Source of the DNA: Acanthochlamys bracteata
Lineage: Eukaryota; Streptophyta; Magnoliopsida; Pandanales; Velloziaceae
Direction: 5' to 3'
DNA: 64,000 bases
Assembly: GCA_019914995.1 (NCBI GenBank)
Contig: CM034133.1
Location: 4,712,001-4,776,000, forward strand
This document shows positions 1-13,650 of the stretch, one piece after another. Position 1 is the stretch's first letter; each line of letters begins with the position of its first letter. The position numbers and the translations under genes were made by a program. The notes beneath the pieces are model-generated. The model was not told where the DNA came from. It saw nothing but the letters and a program-made list of their open reading frames with translations, and made no database searches.

Positions 1-303
1 GTACAGGCTAAAGCTGTTCAAATTGGTTGTCATGGGCCTTATCCGGTTATACTAAGAAATATTTAAAAAATTTTATAAAATAAAATTTTTTTGAAATAAA
101 ATATATTTTTATTCTATTTAAAAAAATAAATTTAAATATTTTATATAAAAAATAAAAATAAATAAAAATAAAATTTTATAATATAAAAATATTTTATATT
201 TTTAAGTTTGTAAATAAATATTATAAAATATTATAAAAAATTTATTAAAAAATTAAAATTAAAATGAACGTTTGAAATACCGCCAATGGCAACGCCAAAC
301 ACC
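1..303. repeat. AT-rich MITE-like relic, left end outside window
   Basis: Almost pure A/T sequence that ends in a GC-richer terminus (CCAAACACCCC followed by TTA at about 291-307). That terminus resembles the ends of the small foldback elements found elsewhere in this window. The left end is not clearly visible, so the class is an inference. Confidence 0.4.
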
Positions 304-3300
304 CCTTAGTTAGACACATGAAGTTAAAATTAGAAGCATTTTGGTTAAATAAAATTTTTGGTAACGAAAGACTAGAGATAATTTTTCAATTACCCTTATC
401 CTATTACTCCGCGAATGTAGTAAAATCCAATCTAGACATCGACCCGCAAACCTTACCGACTCACTACATCACCAATGTACTCGGCAATCACCGAGTCGAT
501 CTATTGGCTCATACATTATATATAATAGTTACAATACTCTGTTGTACATACGTATTATTCATGTACTTCAAAAAACTTAAAAAGCAATACGCTATCTTTT
601 TTATAAACAGAGTTCTCGCTGCTTTGATGTACAAACAAATGTTGGAGCAATACGTTCTCTACAAAGTAACAAAACAATAATATGCTATATATAATATCAT
701 TTGCACAAACTATTCAGGAGATATTTGAGAGTGCATTTGAAAATCACACTCCCACTGTCCTAGATTTAAAATTCTTTTTTTTTAATTAAGACCATAAAGA
801 TGAATTCTACTTTAGAAAATCTTTATATATAAATTTTATTCTTTTTAGAGATAAAAAAAATCAAACTTGTTCATCGAAAAGCTTCAAAATAAACATCACT
901 TTAGAAAAACTCCTTATTTAATCACTCCCAAACGGCCTCAAGCTAAAGGTAAATGCAGTTGAATACTCAAATGCTGTTGAATGCATCAATGAGAGACTAT
1001 CAGCAAAGCATGAGGTTGAATGCTATTTAGAATTAAGTTTTATTTCATAAACACTCATCTATGTCTTCATAGTTGTACTTAAAAGAACTATAGTGAGGTC
1101 TGCATTGAGGGAGTGTACCTGGTAAAAAGGGCCCGCCCGTTGTTGAAGTCCGTAACTTTTTGCAGCAGAATCTGTAAATGGTTAATGCCTCTATGAGCTT
1201 CAGAACATTCATATAGCTACCACGTTTAGACATCCCACAAGTTCATGCAAACAAAATTTTGGGACTATCTAAAGGAAAGTTAGAACACCAGGTATTCTTG
1301 ACATAGTCTCATCATTATTAGAACTAAAGATCTTCTGGTAGAACAATAAAAGATTACAAAACCATGCAACTCTCTATTCTTAACCCAATGTAATAACTAA
1401 AAATCGCGTGAAAGATCTAACTAATAACATAGGTTAGGTACTGAGACACCGTTACCATCAACTGGAAACAAAAGTACAACTATAAAGAAATCGATTATAT
1501 ATACCTTGTAAACCAAAAATACAAAATAATATATTTCGTATATCAGACAAAATAGCAGAAGTAAAAAGAATTGAATGAAAAAGACTAATCTTCAGCCCAT
1601 AGTCAATCTTTTAGTCTTTTCAAGTTCTTTCAACCCAATGAGTTCTTCCAACACAATAACACTTACTATGATGGTAAATGGGTATCTCTTTTGAATTGCT
1701 TATTTTGAGGATTCAAATGACGATATTTATAAGAAATAAAGTAGTTTCTCCCATAAAAAAATTACCTCTCTAATATGGTAATTACCAAATAACTATATAA
1801 TATAATTACATAATAACTACACATAATAGAGTAACTATTAAAATATGGGATAATTTTATAACTCTTATTATTTAATTATTGTAAAATTATGTTATATAAA
1901 AATGAAGACCAATGTGTAACAACAAAAAAATGTCCAAGATACCTTTGTCTCATTCCCAAAAATGTTCAAGTAAAAGTAGACATGATGAACAAACAAGTAG
2001 ATATCGCCCTCGAAAGAAAAAAAATCTCACAGAAAAAGGCATGTAACGTGAAATGTGTAAGGCAAAACTTATTAGTTTCTAGTTACAAAAAGGAACACTA
2101 GACATAAAACCTGCACCAAGGATTATGTCACACTCAAACAAAAACAGAGACAAACACGCACGTAGTATAAGTCTAAACATGCAACCTCCTCAACCAGAAC
2201 AGGAAACTAAAAGCAACCGTTGATAGCACCAGTAGATCATAAGCGTTGTACAATCTCACTCTTTAGAACTGAGCATGTATCCTATCATGTAACCTTGAAC
2301 TTCCCAAACTTGAATAAAAAAATAAACCACTCAGTTTAGTACGATTTTAAACTTCCACGCGTCTCCAAAAGGTTTTACGAGAATACCTAAAGAAGAATGT
2401 TTTTCAAGATTGCATAATTGAAAACTGGACAAACACCTGCTTGGACAAAGAGAAAGTAGCTAAATGATTCAATTAATCAGAAAAAGCTAAAGTATTCTTC
2501 ACACTTATGAACCATGCAAAACAACCTATGGTAAAAGCAGATTAGTATAAGAGCCTTGGAGCAACTCTTATTATCAAAATTATAAACATATCACAAATGC
2601 AGCTTATAAATTCAACAGAAATGGTGATATAGAAAACCCTCTTGGAATCCCAAGGTTAAATTATGATGATAATAAGAACTTATAATTATAGTTTATCGCA
2701 TAAGATGGACTAATCGGCTAAAACAAGTTTTATAGGAATTTACAAAAACGAATCATCCTATATGTAGCAGACTATAAGCCAGTTAACTATAAGAATACTA
2801 CACACCTATATATAGCCGCTGAATAGCCAGCTACCTATGACACTTTCCATGGAGCACAAAACAAAATTTGTGCAAAATATGAAAACAAAGCACTGAGACG
2901 TTCAAGCAAGAAAACAAAAACAAGAAAAAGGTAATCACAAAAGTCGTGTTCACTAGAACTTCAGAAAACAGTAACACTTAGATTCCTTTTGATATTACAT
3001 AAGAATTCACTAACCAAGCTACAAGGAAGCATTATATCCAATATCAACAAGTCAATTGCAGTCATACAACAATGTCTTATACTGAGCTACAATTATCTAC
3101 CACTAATATGTTAAGTGTTCAGCCACATAATAAAGAAGTTCAGCAGCTGACATAAGTCATGATTCAGTAATGTCAAAAACTTTCTGCAAAATGAATACGA
3201 CATAGATAATCATTTCAATATAAGTAGAAGACAAATATTGATTCGATTTGAAGCTCATTACAGTGAAAAACAAACTCAAGCCTTGCAACTGAATAGTGAA

Positions 3301-4030
3301 AGCTAGAGACCGAAGCGCACAAAAGTTCTACCAGCTCATGGAAAGAACACCAAGCCGATCGAACAATTTCAGAGCAGAAATTCAAATTAATTCTACCTCA
3401 AGTCAAAAACTTGGATTAAGTACTTAAGGCTACACCAAGAAAAAAAATTTCACGACCGAAAGAAGTGGGTGCACGAGCGAGCGGGAGATTCAAATTATCA
3501 CAAACAACATTCAATGCTAATGGAAAACGAAATCTCAATCCAGTTGACAAAAATTAAATGTATATACTAACTAAAAACCTACTGAACATCTCATAAAAGA
3601 AGGCATCACCTTAACTGTGGGAGTAGGGAAGACGAGACGAGGAGCAGATCCAGAAGAAGACGTGGCATTGTAGCAAGCGAGTAAGCTCCAACTGAAATAA
3701 TTCAAACGGTTCGAATATAAAATCAAGGAGCTGCGAGAAGAATAAAATATAAGCAAAAACACAAGACTAGAAGAAAGAGAGATAACAGAGAGAAAATCAA
3801 AGTATTCACAAAACAGTCATGGAAAAGTTTTAAACGCCCCACATGCTCACTGCTGCTGAATACACAACGAACAAACTCTCTTAGTAGTTTTTCTTTTGAT
3901 CTTCTCACCTTGTCCTCTGGTGATTAAAAACTTTTGATCTTCTCACCTTGTCCTCTAGTGATTAAAAATCAAAGTGAGATTGCTCACGTGCTCAAATCTG
4001 TCAACAAAATTGAGGTTAAATGCTTTGGAT
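304..4030. other. Intergenic region without a recognisable gene
   Basis: No conserved protein was recognised on either strand. Near 3611-3910 the minus strand has a pyrimidine-rich leader-like stretch followed by a possible short exon with a GT donor. Near 1088-1171 the minus strand has a 28-codon stretch preceded by a good acceptor and ending in TAG. These could be the ends of one small minus-strand gene, but I could not connect them with intermediate exons. The rest is AT-rich non-coding sequence. Confidence 0.4.
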
Positions 4031-4280
4031 GCGTTTGGTTTAGCTTATTATAAAAATATTTTTTATTTTTTATTTTATATTTTTAAAAATTATTTATAAG
4101 TATTTAAAAAATTTATTTTAAAATTTAAAAAATATAAAAAAATTCTACACAGTAAGACTTTTTTATAACATATTTTTATTAATTTTTTAAAAATAAAAAA
4201 ATAGAATTTATTTTTTTAAAAAATAAAAAATTTTTTTATTTTAAAAAAACTCTATTTTAAAAATAATTTCAAACACCCCC
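4031..4280 (+). repeat. AT-rich foldback MITE (copy 1 of a family)
   Basis: Begins GCGTTTGGTTT and ends TTTCAAACACCCCC, which are imperfect inverted ends of the GYGTTTG type. The interior carries a motif like AAAAAATTCTACACAGTAAGA. Related motifs occur at 17417-17680 and 31890-32140, and in reverse orientation at 41626-41845 and 45156-45405. There is no coding capacity. I did not find a convincing target-site duplication. Confidence 0.6.
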
Positions 4281-5736
4281 TTGATATATTTAATTAGAGG
4301 CCTTGTTAGTCCAGTCACTATTCTCGTAAGCAAAGTCACTATGCCTTTAGATTTTCTTTAAAAAATAATTTAAAAGTACTTCAGCAAGTTTTTTAAGAAA
4401 TGAAAAATTAAAATGACAATAAAAATAGTACTCATAAGTAATGATAAATAGGACCTAAAATTTGTATATAAAGTGATCTAATAGTGAATTTCTTTTAAAA
4501 AGTAATCTTTCAAAGAATAAATTGTTGAAAAATAAGTTTGTAAAAATAATATCAAATTGTAAAAGTAAATATTTAGAGTTAATTCTAAGTAAATTTTAAT
4601 AAAAAAAGTAACTCCAAAACTATTTAAAACTTGTTTACGTATTTTTTTAAGTCATTTTATTTCTGCCAAAATTTTATTTCTAATTCATTTTTAAGATATA
4701 ATAAATATGAAAACTAAAAATTTTATTTCAAAATTTATTTTTAATAAAAAGTAAACACATCTACAAACTTAGTTTCGAAAACTTACATTTTTACAAAAAA
4801 AACACGCCATTATAGTGAACTAAAATTATAAGCCCTGAATGCTAGAAAAATCTTCCTCCGTCCTTCAAAAATAAAAATGTGCTACACTCACCCACCAAAG
4901 AAAAATTAAACAGCGCTAGCACCTCAGCCTCGTATTTCTCGGTAGTAGATAATATATTATTTTTAATATAGAAGCCATTCAAGAGAGCGGGCGGCTAGTT
5001 AAGAAAATGATCCCAAGCCATTTTTTCATCTTTTAGATAATTCAAGTTACTACAAATATAAAAAGAAATGAGCATAATGAAAATTTAATCTTTAAACAGA
5101 ATTTCATATTTATGTGAAATTAGTAGATATGACGGTACATGCTCCTTGACTATCTTTACATCAAACAATTTGTTTAGAAATTTAAACACAGAGATGTTTA
5201 ATCTAATTAGAAAGCATGCATTTTAATAGATATTTAGATGAGCGTTTGGATTGATTTTTATTTCAAATAAATATTCATGTTTTTTTTAATAATTCTTTAT
5301 CAAAAAATTTTTAAAATTTTAGAAATTATAAAATTATATATATATATTATATTTGATTTTAATTTAAAATACTCTAATTTAAAATTATTATCATAAATAT
5401 TTTTAAACATTTCTTTAAATTATAAAGCACTTATTAAAGTATACATTATTACTATAGAACTATTCGCATTATGCACATTTATAATATATATTAAAATTTG
5501 ATCATCAAATCAAATAACCTGATAAAGAATTCATTTAAAAGTATATGCAGAAATCAAATATTCATGAGGTGGTTTTAATTTTTTTCTGATCGAACTCGGA
5601 TCGTCAAATTATTTGATAAGACGATCAAAAATTTTAATGTATCTTAAATGTGCTGAAATTTCAGTTATATCTATATTTAATTGTAGATACGTATCTCGTT
5701 CATTGCCATTGGTTGTATTCTAATAATAATGATTAA
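4281..5736. other. AT-rich intergenic DNA
   Basis: No gene seen. An additional GCGTTTGGATTG end at about 5232 may mark another degraded foldback element. The rest is low-complexity AT sequence. Confidence 0.4.
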
Positions 5737-5759
5737 TTGATATTATTAAAACTATCTGC

Positions 5760-6231
5760 ACCACAGAGTCACGTACGCAGCCCACCTGCGTGGTCAATCA
5801 TCCGACCCAGCGTCGACGGCTCGCCTCCACAATCTGCCCACGGTTCTCTTTCTTCATTCTCCGACCGAAACTCTCCGACTTTATTCTCCGAAACACACAA
5901 ACCTCTAACTTCACAAAATTTGTAAACCACACCCTTCTATCTATCGAACTACTTTTCGGTAGAAACCTATCGGACAAACTGAAGAACGGAAATTTCCTCG
6001 TAAAAACAAATAGATGAGAGTTGATGAGCTCTCTCTCGTCTCCGTCTCCGTTCCCATCCCAAAAGCTTCGATCTTATCCCGAAATTCTCGCTGGCGATGC
6101 GACCGTTGATGATCGCAAGCTTCCTCTCCGTTGAGGGGACGAAACCTTTGTTGATTTCTTCATTCCAATTAACAACAACAACAGCGATTTCTTCATTTCA
6201 CTTCTCTCAGTTGATCGTTTGAGTTCGATCC
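5760..6231 (+). promoter_or_regulatory. Leader and proximal promoter of the NAD+ carrier gene
   Basis: Composition changes sharply here from AT-rich to CT/CA-rich sequence (TCTCCGACC, CTCTCTCTCGTCTCC, AACAACAACAACAG), which is typical of a plant 5' untranslated leader. It runs into the ATG at 6232. Short ATG-initiated frames within it may be upstream ORFs. No TATA box was assigned with confidence. Confidence 0.5.
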
Positions 6232-9200
6232 ATGGCGGCAGCAGGGCATAACAGTCTTACCTCTGCCACAGGTCTTCTCTGCGACGCTGGCGCTGGTGCT
6301 GCTGCTGGTATTGTTTTCAATTTTTCATTGAAAATTTGTTTGGTTTTGTGTTGTTTTTGGTTGAATCGGGGATCTGAACAGGAGTGATAGCGGCTACATT
6401 TGTTTGCCCTCTGGATGTAATCAAAACAAGGTTTCAGGTGCATGGATTACCGAAGCTTGCTGGAAGCAGTGGTAGAGGTTGGTGTTCGTTTCATTTACTA
6501 GCTCTGATTTGATTTTGTTCTTAATGATTACTACATGCAGTGTTGTATATCATTTCTATAGCTGTTTAAGTTATTTGCGGAGTGGGGTACATGGCTTGTT
6601 TATGTTTTAGGAGAATTTAGATCTTTGCTGGTGAAAATTTTACTCATTCCGCAATCTGGTTGATGTGAAATGTAATCTAGTACATATGATTTGAAAGTTA
6701 GTTCCTCCTTAAATTGTGACACTGAGTACTATAATAACTCTATAAGGCACTTCCCCGAGTCCAAAGTAGGAACGTAGGATGGAGGTTGTCTGCTTTAGTT
6801 CACCTCCGGGGATTGGAGCTTCTTCAAAAACAAAGGTCTCAATTTCGTATCCTCCATCAATCCCCAGACAACTCATCCGAGGGGGGTAAAACAAAGTGCA
6901 AGGGGTAAACGTCCTTTTGGTGTTTCCTTGCTGTTCTCCCCCTTAGGGGTGCAAACCAAGTGCAGGGGGATTACCAGTACCAAAAGTTTTCTTGAAAAAT
7001 ATTTTACAACTCAAGATGACATATAAGATAGAACACGTCTCCTTGGGAAATGGTAGGGAGTTTATGATTTGAAGAGCTAGCTTGTGGAGCACCTGAGCTA
7101 ATGGGGAGGCTTGTCTTTTGTTTTCTGGTTCGCTGGCGTAACTGATTCAGTTAGAGCAAAGGGAAGGTTCTCCTGATGATGTTAAAGCTACTCAGTGAAA
7201 TGTATTATGCATTGTGTACTCTTTTTATAGGTACCACGTAGAGATATTATCTAAGAATTTGAAAGTCGTAACATATCTTCCATCATTTTTAATTGTGAGC
7301 ATTTTTTGTCTATGTGTTTAACCAGGTAGTGTGATAGTCAAAAGTTTGGAACAAATTGCCCAGAACGAAGGTATAAGGGGCATGTACCGTGGTCTTTCAC
7401 CAACAGTGCTTGCATTACTTCCTAATTGGGCTGTAAGCTTCTGCACTTAAGTCAAATATTCAGATATTGAATTTGTTTACGTAGTGCCGAGCTTTAAAAG
7501 TTTACCCGCATGCTCGTAGTTTTATGATCACACAAGTTTAGCTGACCACACTTAGTGGGATAAGGCCTGGTGTGTGTGTGTGTTTTCTTTTTTTTGTGCT
7601 GTGTATGACTTTCATTTGGATGAGTTTCATGATCATGCCATCCTCATTAAATGTTATTCTTTTGAGCTTTCAGGTTTACTTTACTATCTATGAGCAAATG
7701 AAGAGCTGTCTCTCTTCCAATGGTTAGTGACTAAGTTGCTCTTTGTTTCTTGCATCAATTGGATTCCTGGATTGACTTTCTCGAGTATTGGTGTCAGTAC
7801 TGAACTGATAGCACAGTTAGTTATGCTGTTCTTTCAAATTCTTTAACTCTTTATGGGCTTGTTAATTTGACAGATGGTCAACTTTCTATTGCTTCCAATA
7901 TGATTGCTGCATCTACTGCTGGAGCCGCAACAACTATTGCTACTAATCCTCTTTGGGTAGTTAAGACACGATTCCAAGTATGTTATCCAGCGTCTATACT
8001 TAAATTATATAATATCACTAGCTTACTTATATCGGTTGTTCTCCTACATTTCATGTTTGGATGTTGGAACCTAACATTGCATGCATTTCGGTTTTTATAT
8101 ATCTGTGGTTGATTTTACCTCTAAATTTGATGTTGTTCTGTTCAAGCTACCTTTTGAAGTTTGATTTCTGTTTGCCTTTATACATTATGGTGGTAGTCAT
8201 CCCAACTTGCATCAAGTTTGCTTCTTTTTAAGTTCTAATAAGCTTTAGTTCTTGTTTGTTGGTTGTTATACAAATGTCCACATTCTGTTAAAAGGCAACA
8301 GTCGGATGTATCATGTATGTATTCTACAATCCATAGTGCTGCCCACCAATGATGATATGGTCGATTCACTAGTACCACAGATGCTGCTTTTGTCTTTCTA
8401 GTTCTACTCTACTTTGGTAGAGTTGCTTTCCTTGACTAATATTTGAAAGCATTTGTATCCACTTAAATGGATAATAAGGATAATTGCTTTAGTTATGCAA
8501 TGCGCATTGAGTCATCATAGTGTTACTGCTTTTAGAGGAAATGGCATCCCCTGATCTGGCATACATAGTGGCATTGGTGCCCACAAGTCTATTAGTGTTA
8601 GTAAGTGAGTTGCAAGACTTAAAAAAGATTGGTTAGACGTTGCTGAAACCATTAAAAACTTAGTGTACTTAGAAAATCATACTCAAGTGTCTGAAATTGT
8701 GGTACTGGTGTCAGTTCATTGCTGAGATGTTTCTATCTCAATTTGCTGAGAATTTTGAAAAATTCTTTTTGTTGCTAATTTAAGAACTGGTTTTGCTTTG
8801 AGTATTAGGTCATGATAGATATGGGTTTAGATCTGGACTAGACTGTCAACAACACAGAAAGATCTTGTTGTTTCAGGAATCTAATCAATATATATTGCGT
8901 TATGGACTGTAGTTCTTGTAAGAGTCTGAAAGACTCAAACAACTTGCAGTGAACTTTGCCTAAATATTTTAAGAACTTGTTCTCTTCATTGTGCATTAAA
9001 AGTGAAATCATTTTATCAGTCTCTTAACTATTCACTCAACAAGTACACGTCCTTTCTGCGATCAATGTGAGTAACTATTTTCAAAAAACATGAAGTCATT
9101 TGCCAATATCAGTACTTAAAAGTTGGTTACTCAGAATATTTTATGACATGCATGTAATGGTTAGTGTGCTTTCCCTAGATTAATAGTTTAAGTGCTTAAG

Positions 9201-10037
9201 AGGTTTTGAGTACTTGGCTTTAGAATTTAATACCGAGCTGTTCTCCACAGACTCAAGGAATGAAAGGGGGTGGAATGCTGTATACAGGTACAGTGACTGC
9301 GTTGAGGAGAATAGCACATGAAGAAGGCATTCGTGGGCTTTATAGGTGGACCATCCTTGCTCATCCTTCACAAGCAACACTCAATCTCACTGTGATTGAA
9401 TTGCATCTCACATTCTCTTTCTTCTCTCAACAGGGGTCTTGTGCCTGCGCTAGCTGGGATTAGTCATGTTGCTATACAGTTCCCAACCTACGAGAAGATA
9501 AAACTGCACTTGGCAAAACGAGGTAATGTTTCCCAATGTTATCAACCAAAAAGGGTGTTGTCCAAAACCACTTTCTAACTAGGCGGTTCCTGCATGTTGC
9601 AGACAATATTGCTGTTGATAATCTGATGGCTGGTGATGTGGCTCTTGCATCAGCTCTCTCTAAAATAGCTGCATCAACAATTACATATCCTCATGAGGTT
9701 GGATATTCTTCCTCTGGCAGTCTAGAGAAGCATACACCAACTTATTGGAGTAAATTCTGATCTAACATGATCATGTTCTCTTACCATATATGAACCCCAG
9801 GTAGTTCGCTCAAGGCTTCAAGAGCAAGGTTTTCATTCAGAGATCCGCTATGCAGGTGTTAGAGACTGCATAAAGAAAGTGTTTCAAAATGAAGGTATAG
9901 CAGGCTTTTACCGCGGTTGTGCAACAAACCTCCTACGTACAACACCAGCAGCTGCAATTACATTCACTAGTTTTGAGATGATTCACAGAAAATTAACTGG
10001 ACTTTTACGGACTGAGAGACACCCTCATGGCTTCTAA
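6232..10037 (+). CDS. NDT1: Nicotinamide adenine dinucleotide transporter 1-like (mitochondrial carrier family)
   Basis: Nine exons: 6232-6307, 6382-6477, 7326-7432, 7674-7722, 7874-7977, 9251-9345, 9434-9522, 9603-9697, 9801-10037. All junctions are GT-AG and in phase, giving 315 residues, close to the roughly 312 of Arabidopsis NDT1 and shorter than NDT2. Three carrier repeats are visible, each with its signature: PLDVIKTRF (35-43), PLWVVKTRF (135-143) and PHEVVRSRL (235-243). Trp at the acidic position of the second signature is typical of the NAD+/FAD/folate carrier branch. The conserved stretches [21 protein letters not shown] and [17 protein letters not shown] are nearly as in NDT1. The family exchanges cytosolic NAD+ for AMP/ADP across an organelle membrane. 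Chloroplast versus mitochondrial location cannot be read from the sequence because there is no cleavable presequence. The frame is intact. Confidence 0.95.
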
Positions 10038-11580
10038 TATATTATATCTTTTTACTATGTGATTGCTGACAAAATATCCTGCCGGCTTCTGCCCTTCGTT
10101 TCTGGTTTGGTGTACCTTAGGTGAAAATTTTGAATCATACACCTGCATAGATTGGAACAAATTGATGTAGTGGATTCACATTTGAAGTTAGGAACTAGAT
10201 CAAAATTTCTTCTACAGATGATGACGAAAAAGGCAATATGGATTCTTGTCAAGTGTACATATATTCAACATTCTACAAGTTCAACAGATTGTATTATTTA
10301 TAGTCCAAAATCAGAATCCATCTTGCTTGCCATGTGTTGTATTGTCATAATCTTTATAGATTTGTTCCTACTATAGTAACAACTATCCATCTAATCATAT
10401 GTCCACCAGCAGGGAATGCTTGCTTAGGCTCCATTTTGGAGTTAGATAGGAGATTCGGCTTGGGAAATTTTAAAAGCACTTTAAAATCCCCTTTTAAATT
10501 GCCCTTCTAGAGGGAGGTATAAAACCTTAGTTGGAAAAGGAAAAAAGAAAAAAGAAAAAAGAAGAAACTTTCCGATCACTAGACTGCATGCTCAATACTA
10601 TTGATTGAAAGTTCTACACGACATGGTCTCAAACATTTATCATAATGAGGGCAAAAGATGCTTACAAATGGAATTCCTCTTTTTTTAATTTTTTTTTGAA
10701 GAACTTGCAAGAGTTGAAGAGTTAATTTTCCAGAGCAGACATTTCTGGAGCTACTCAATTACAGGTGCAGTACTTTTGTAATAACTAATGGATAATCATG
10801 TTTCGCCATCTAGGTTAGCCATGTGCGTATCGGTTAAAGTAATTACCTCAAAACCTATAGAGATGCACGTTAAAATCCAGCGACAGGAATTCTTTGCTGG
10901 TGAGAAGAGTGTCTTCATTATTGAAGTCCCAATGACAGAAATAGCGGATCAGATGCTGTTGCAAGGCTCTGGTAGATAAAAAAAGACCTGTAAAAAACTA
11001 TCAATGTTCATGACTATACAAATAAAAAAGGTTCAACAATGAATTACTAACAACCATTTCAAGGTTTCACAAAATGTTTGCTGTGTATATTCTCTTTCGC
11101 CTGTTATAAGCAAATCGAAATTATAAACTTCTGTGTACCAAGAGATGTCAAAAGAATGGAAAAAGAAAAGATTCAAGGTTATATATGACATTCACAAGGA
11201 ACCTAAGAAAAATATCTATATTGCCCTGCAAGTTGTAGAGCACTACAAGTGGAAGCTGTGTTTGGATGTTAGAAATACTTGTACGAGCATGTTGCTTACT
11301 TTCTTAATATGTTTATAATTATAGTCATCTAGGAGGAATATACAAGTTGCAATTCCGACTTGGCTTTGGCACAACAATTCTGCAGAACATCAAGCAGATA
11401 GCTCTTGCTGCAAAACAGGAAAATAAACAAACAAAATCAGTTCCATGCGGGTATTTTAACCTGGAATGCTACTTGTTTTGAAAAGCATCGAATCGATGCT
11501 ATTTTTTTTTTCAGCGAAAAAAGCAGCAAGTTTTGGCAAAAAGTATGCATTGCCATTCTCTACCCGTACTAAGAGAAATT
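10038..11580. other. Downstream region of the NAD+ carrier gene; no gene recognised
   Basis: The first few hundred bases are probably 3' untranslated sequence. The stretch at about 10390-10560 (TTAGGCTCCATTTTGGAG ... AAAATCCCCTTTTAAATTGC) looks like a short interspersed relic. A 63-codon open stretch at 10788-10979 has no recognisable similarity and was not called. Confidence 0.4.
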
Positions 11581-11589
11581 ACAGCACCA

Positions 11590-13650
11590 TATAAAAACTC
11601 CTACCCCCACTCTTTTCTCACAGGCTCTCATTTTTTCTCTCTTCCAATTTCTTTGTTTTTCTTGTCTCACTCGGGTTGATTCCTCTGCCGAAAGAAAGCG
11701 AGACCGGAGAGGTTTCAGTTCTTCAATTCTTTTCTTCCATCGGTGGAGGTACTTGTTGTAATGATTTTTTTTTTTGTTTTTAATTGAATCGAATCTGTTT
11801 GTGATTTCTAGGTTTTTTTCTTTACTAATTCTTTTGGTTGATTTTAATCCAATATTGAGTCACTTACCATTGGTTTGTTTTGAGCTAGATGTTGTTGAAA
11901 ATGGTAGCTAGATCTTGTTTAAAATGGTAGCTAGATCTTGTTGACACTAGAAGAGAATGTTCTCTAATTTAGTTAGATTCAGCTATTAAAGTTTCAGTTC
12001 TCAGCTATTTCTAGATTGACATGAAGCAATTTCATGTAATATTTGCTTAGAGGTTTTTGGTAATTGATTTGGTTTAGCTCATTTCTTGAAAGTCTAATTT
12101 GTTTCACATGAAGGTTGTTGGTTGGTCTTACTAGCTAATTTTAACAATCCCTATCTTTGATAAATAAGCAGTTAACATACTAATTATTTACTCTTACATG
12201 TCTCTTCAAAGTAGCAAGTTACTCTAGATTGGATTCGGTTAGTATATTATTGCTATTGATTGTATCAGGCAACGTAATTTGCTACCCACATTTCGACTTG
12301 TATTTATGTTTTAATACTGCAACTCCAATGCACATATAAAGGAACTATAATAAATCTCTTACTGATATTTTTTTGTTTTCTGAAATTTCTTGGTGAAATT
12401 GCATGCGGATCCGTCTACAATCCCAGGTGAGATCGAGCGTTCTGCTCCCAAACCATTATGCATGTATTTTAGTTTGTCAAATTCACAAGTAATAGATGTC
12501 GTTAGATGCATAAAATCTATTTGGTGACTGGTTCTAGGCCTTCAAAGTCTTATGTATAATTTTGTTGTTTTCAAATACATACGATTAATTGAGACCAAAA
12601 CTCTCCGGCTACAATAGGAAAGGCAACTACAAGAAAAGGGTTGTTCTTGTTGTTTTTCGTAGGCACATCCAGCACTGCTAATGCTAATTTTGTTAGGGAT
12701 TATCAAATGAAACAAATTGTCTAATTACAACAAAGAAAGAGAATACAAAACAACATGACAGTATGTAGTTAAATCCAGAGCGATGGCTTGCTTTTCTTAA
12801 CTACTTTTCGTTTCCCTTTGCAACCTTCTTCTTGGTGCACCGTGATCCATATCGCTTGCTCTTACTGTTTTCTTTTTTGTTTTCTTTCTTTTCCTTTTTC
12901 ACTTCTCCATCAGAAGTGTTTGACCCCCCATCTTCTTCATAGAGATTAGCGCATAGGGATATGTGGGTGACAGCATGATCTATACTTAGTCCAAAGAAGT
13001 CCTTAATTAATAATTGTGTCCTCATTGTGTCAGGTTCTACGCTTTCCCTGCAGCTTCTACATGTATATACAAGATATCATTTCATTCAAATTAAGAAGTC
13101 CTTAATTCTGAAACTTCGCATCTCCCATTAGTCTTAGGATTGTAATAAAAGTCAATACTGGTCGGTTATAAAGAAAGCTTTAATAACATGGATTTGTTTC
13201 GCTTCATGAATCAGGAGCAATACCAAAGTTTATTTCTCAAGAGTGGCTATATGGTTTGGATTTACAGCGTGCGCATATGTCTATTCCGCTGCTTTACTTT
13301 TTTTACACAAAAATCAAGTTACTTCAGTTTTTCTACCTGCACTGTCTAGTAGGCTGCTTTACTTTTTCTAGAGTTGTGTATGATCAAATTCTTATCCTTA
13401 GGAGTAGGTTGGTATTTTAACTTCAGAAAATCTCATTATAATGGCTTCTTCATTATTTATAGTATATGTTGCTACCAATTGGTTAATCCCTTTGTAACAT
13501 TCCTTTGGTAATTGATTACAGTGATGTCTGTAAATACCAGAGGTGCACAGAGCTGGTGATCAGGTTCCACAGGCATTCTGTCTTGGCATTCATGCCAAGC
13601 TTTGTTTAATGAATAGCCAGATCTATTTTATTTGCTTGTATATTCTGAAG
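11590..13650 (+). other. Possible non-coding or small-ORF transcription unit
   Basis: A TATA-like TATAAAA at about 11590 is followed by a CT-rich leader-like segment (CTCATTTTTTCTCTCTTCC) and then by T-rich, intron-like sequence. A short ATG frame at 12403 runs straight into a good donor (CAATCCCAG/GTGAGA). A later segment near 13520-13640 contains a hairpin with the 7-bp stem CTTGGCA-TTCA-TGCCAAG (about 13581-13598). No long conserved reading frame was found on either strand. It could be a long non-coding RNA, a 5' exon with a distant partner, or chance. Confidence 0.25.

Noticed and set aside
318..680. 120-codon ATG-initiated open frame in the AT-rich left end
   Set aside because: No recognisable domain, composition follows the surrounding AT-rich DNA, and there is no leader-like sequence before it. 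Probably chance.
3571..3910. Candidate first exon with GT donor on the minus strand
   Set aside because: Pyrimidine-rich leader-like sequence, but two alternative frames are equally possible and no following exon could be linked.
6709..6990. GC-richer insert within intron 2 of the NAD+ carrier, open on the minus strand
   Set aside because: It looked like a captured exon, but no protein family was recognised and no element ends were found. Treated as intron sequence.
10788..10979. 63-codon frame downstream of the NAD+ carrier
   Set aside because: No similarity recognised, no splice context and no supporting neighbours.
12801..13025. Minus-strand frame with a Lys/Glu-rich C-terminus
   Set aside because: The low-complexity tail arises from a TTTTC-rich stretch. 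The rest resembles nothing known to me.
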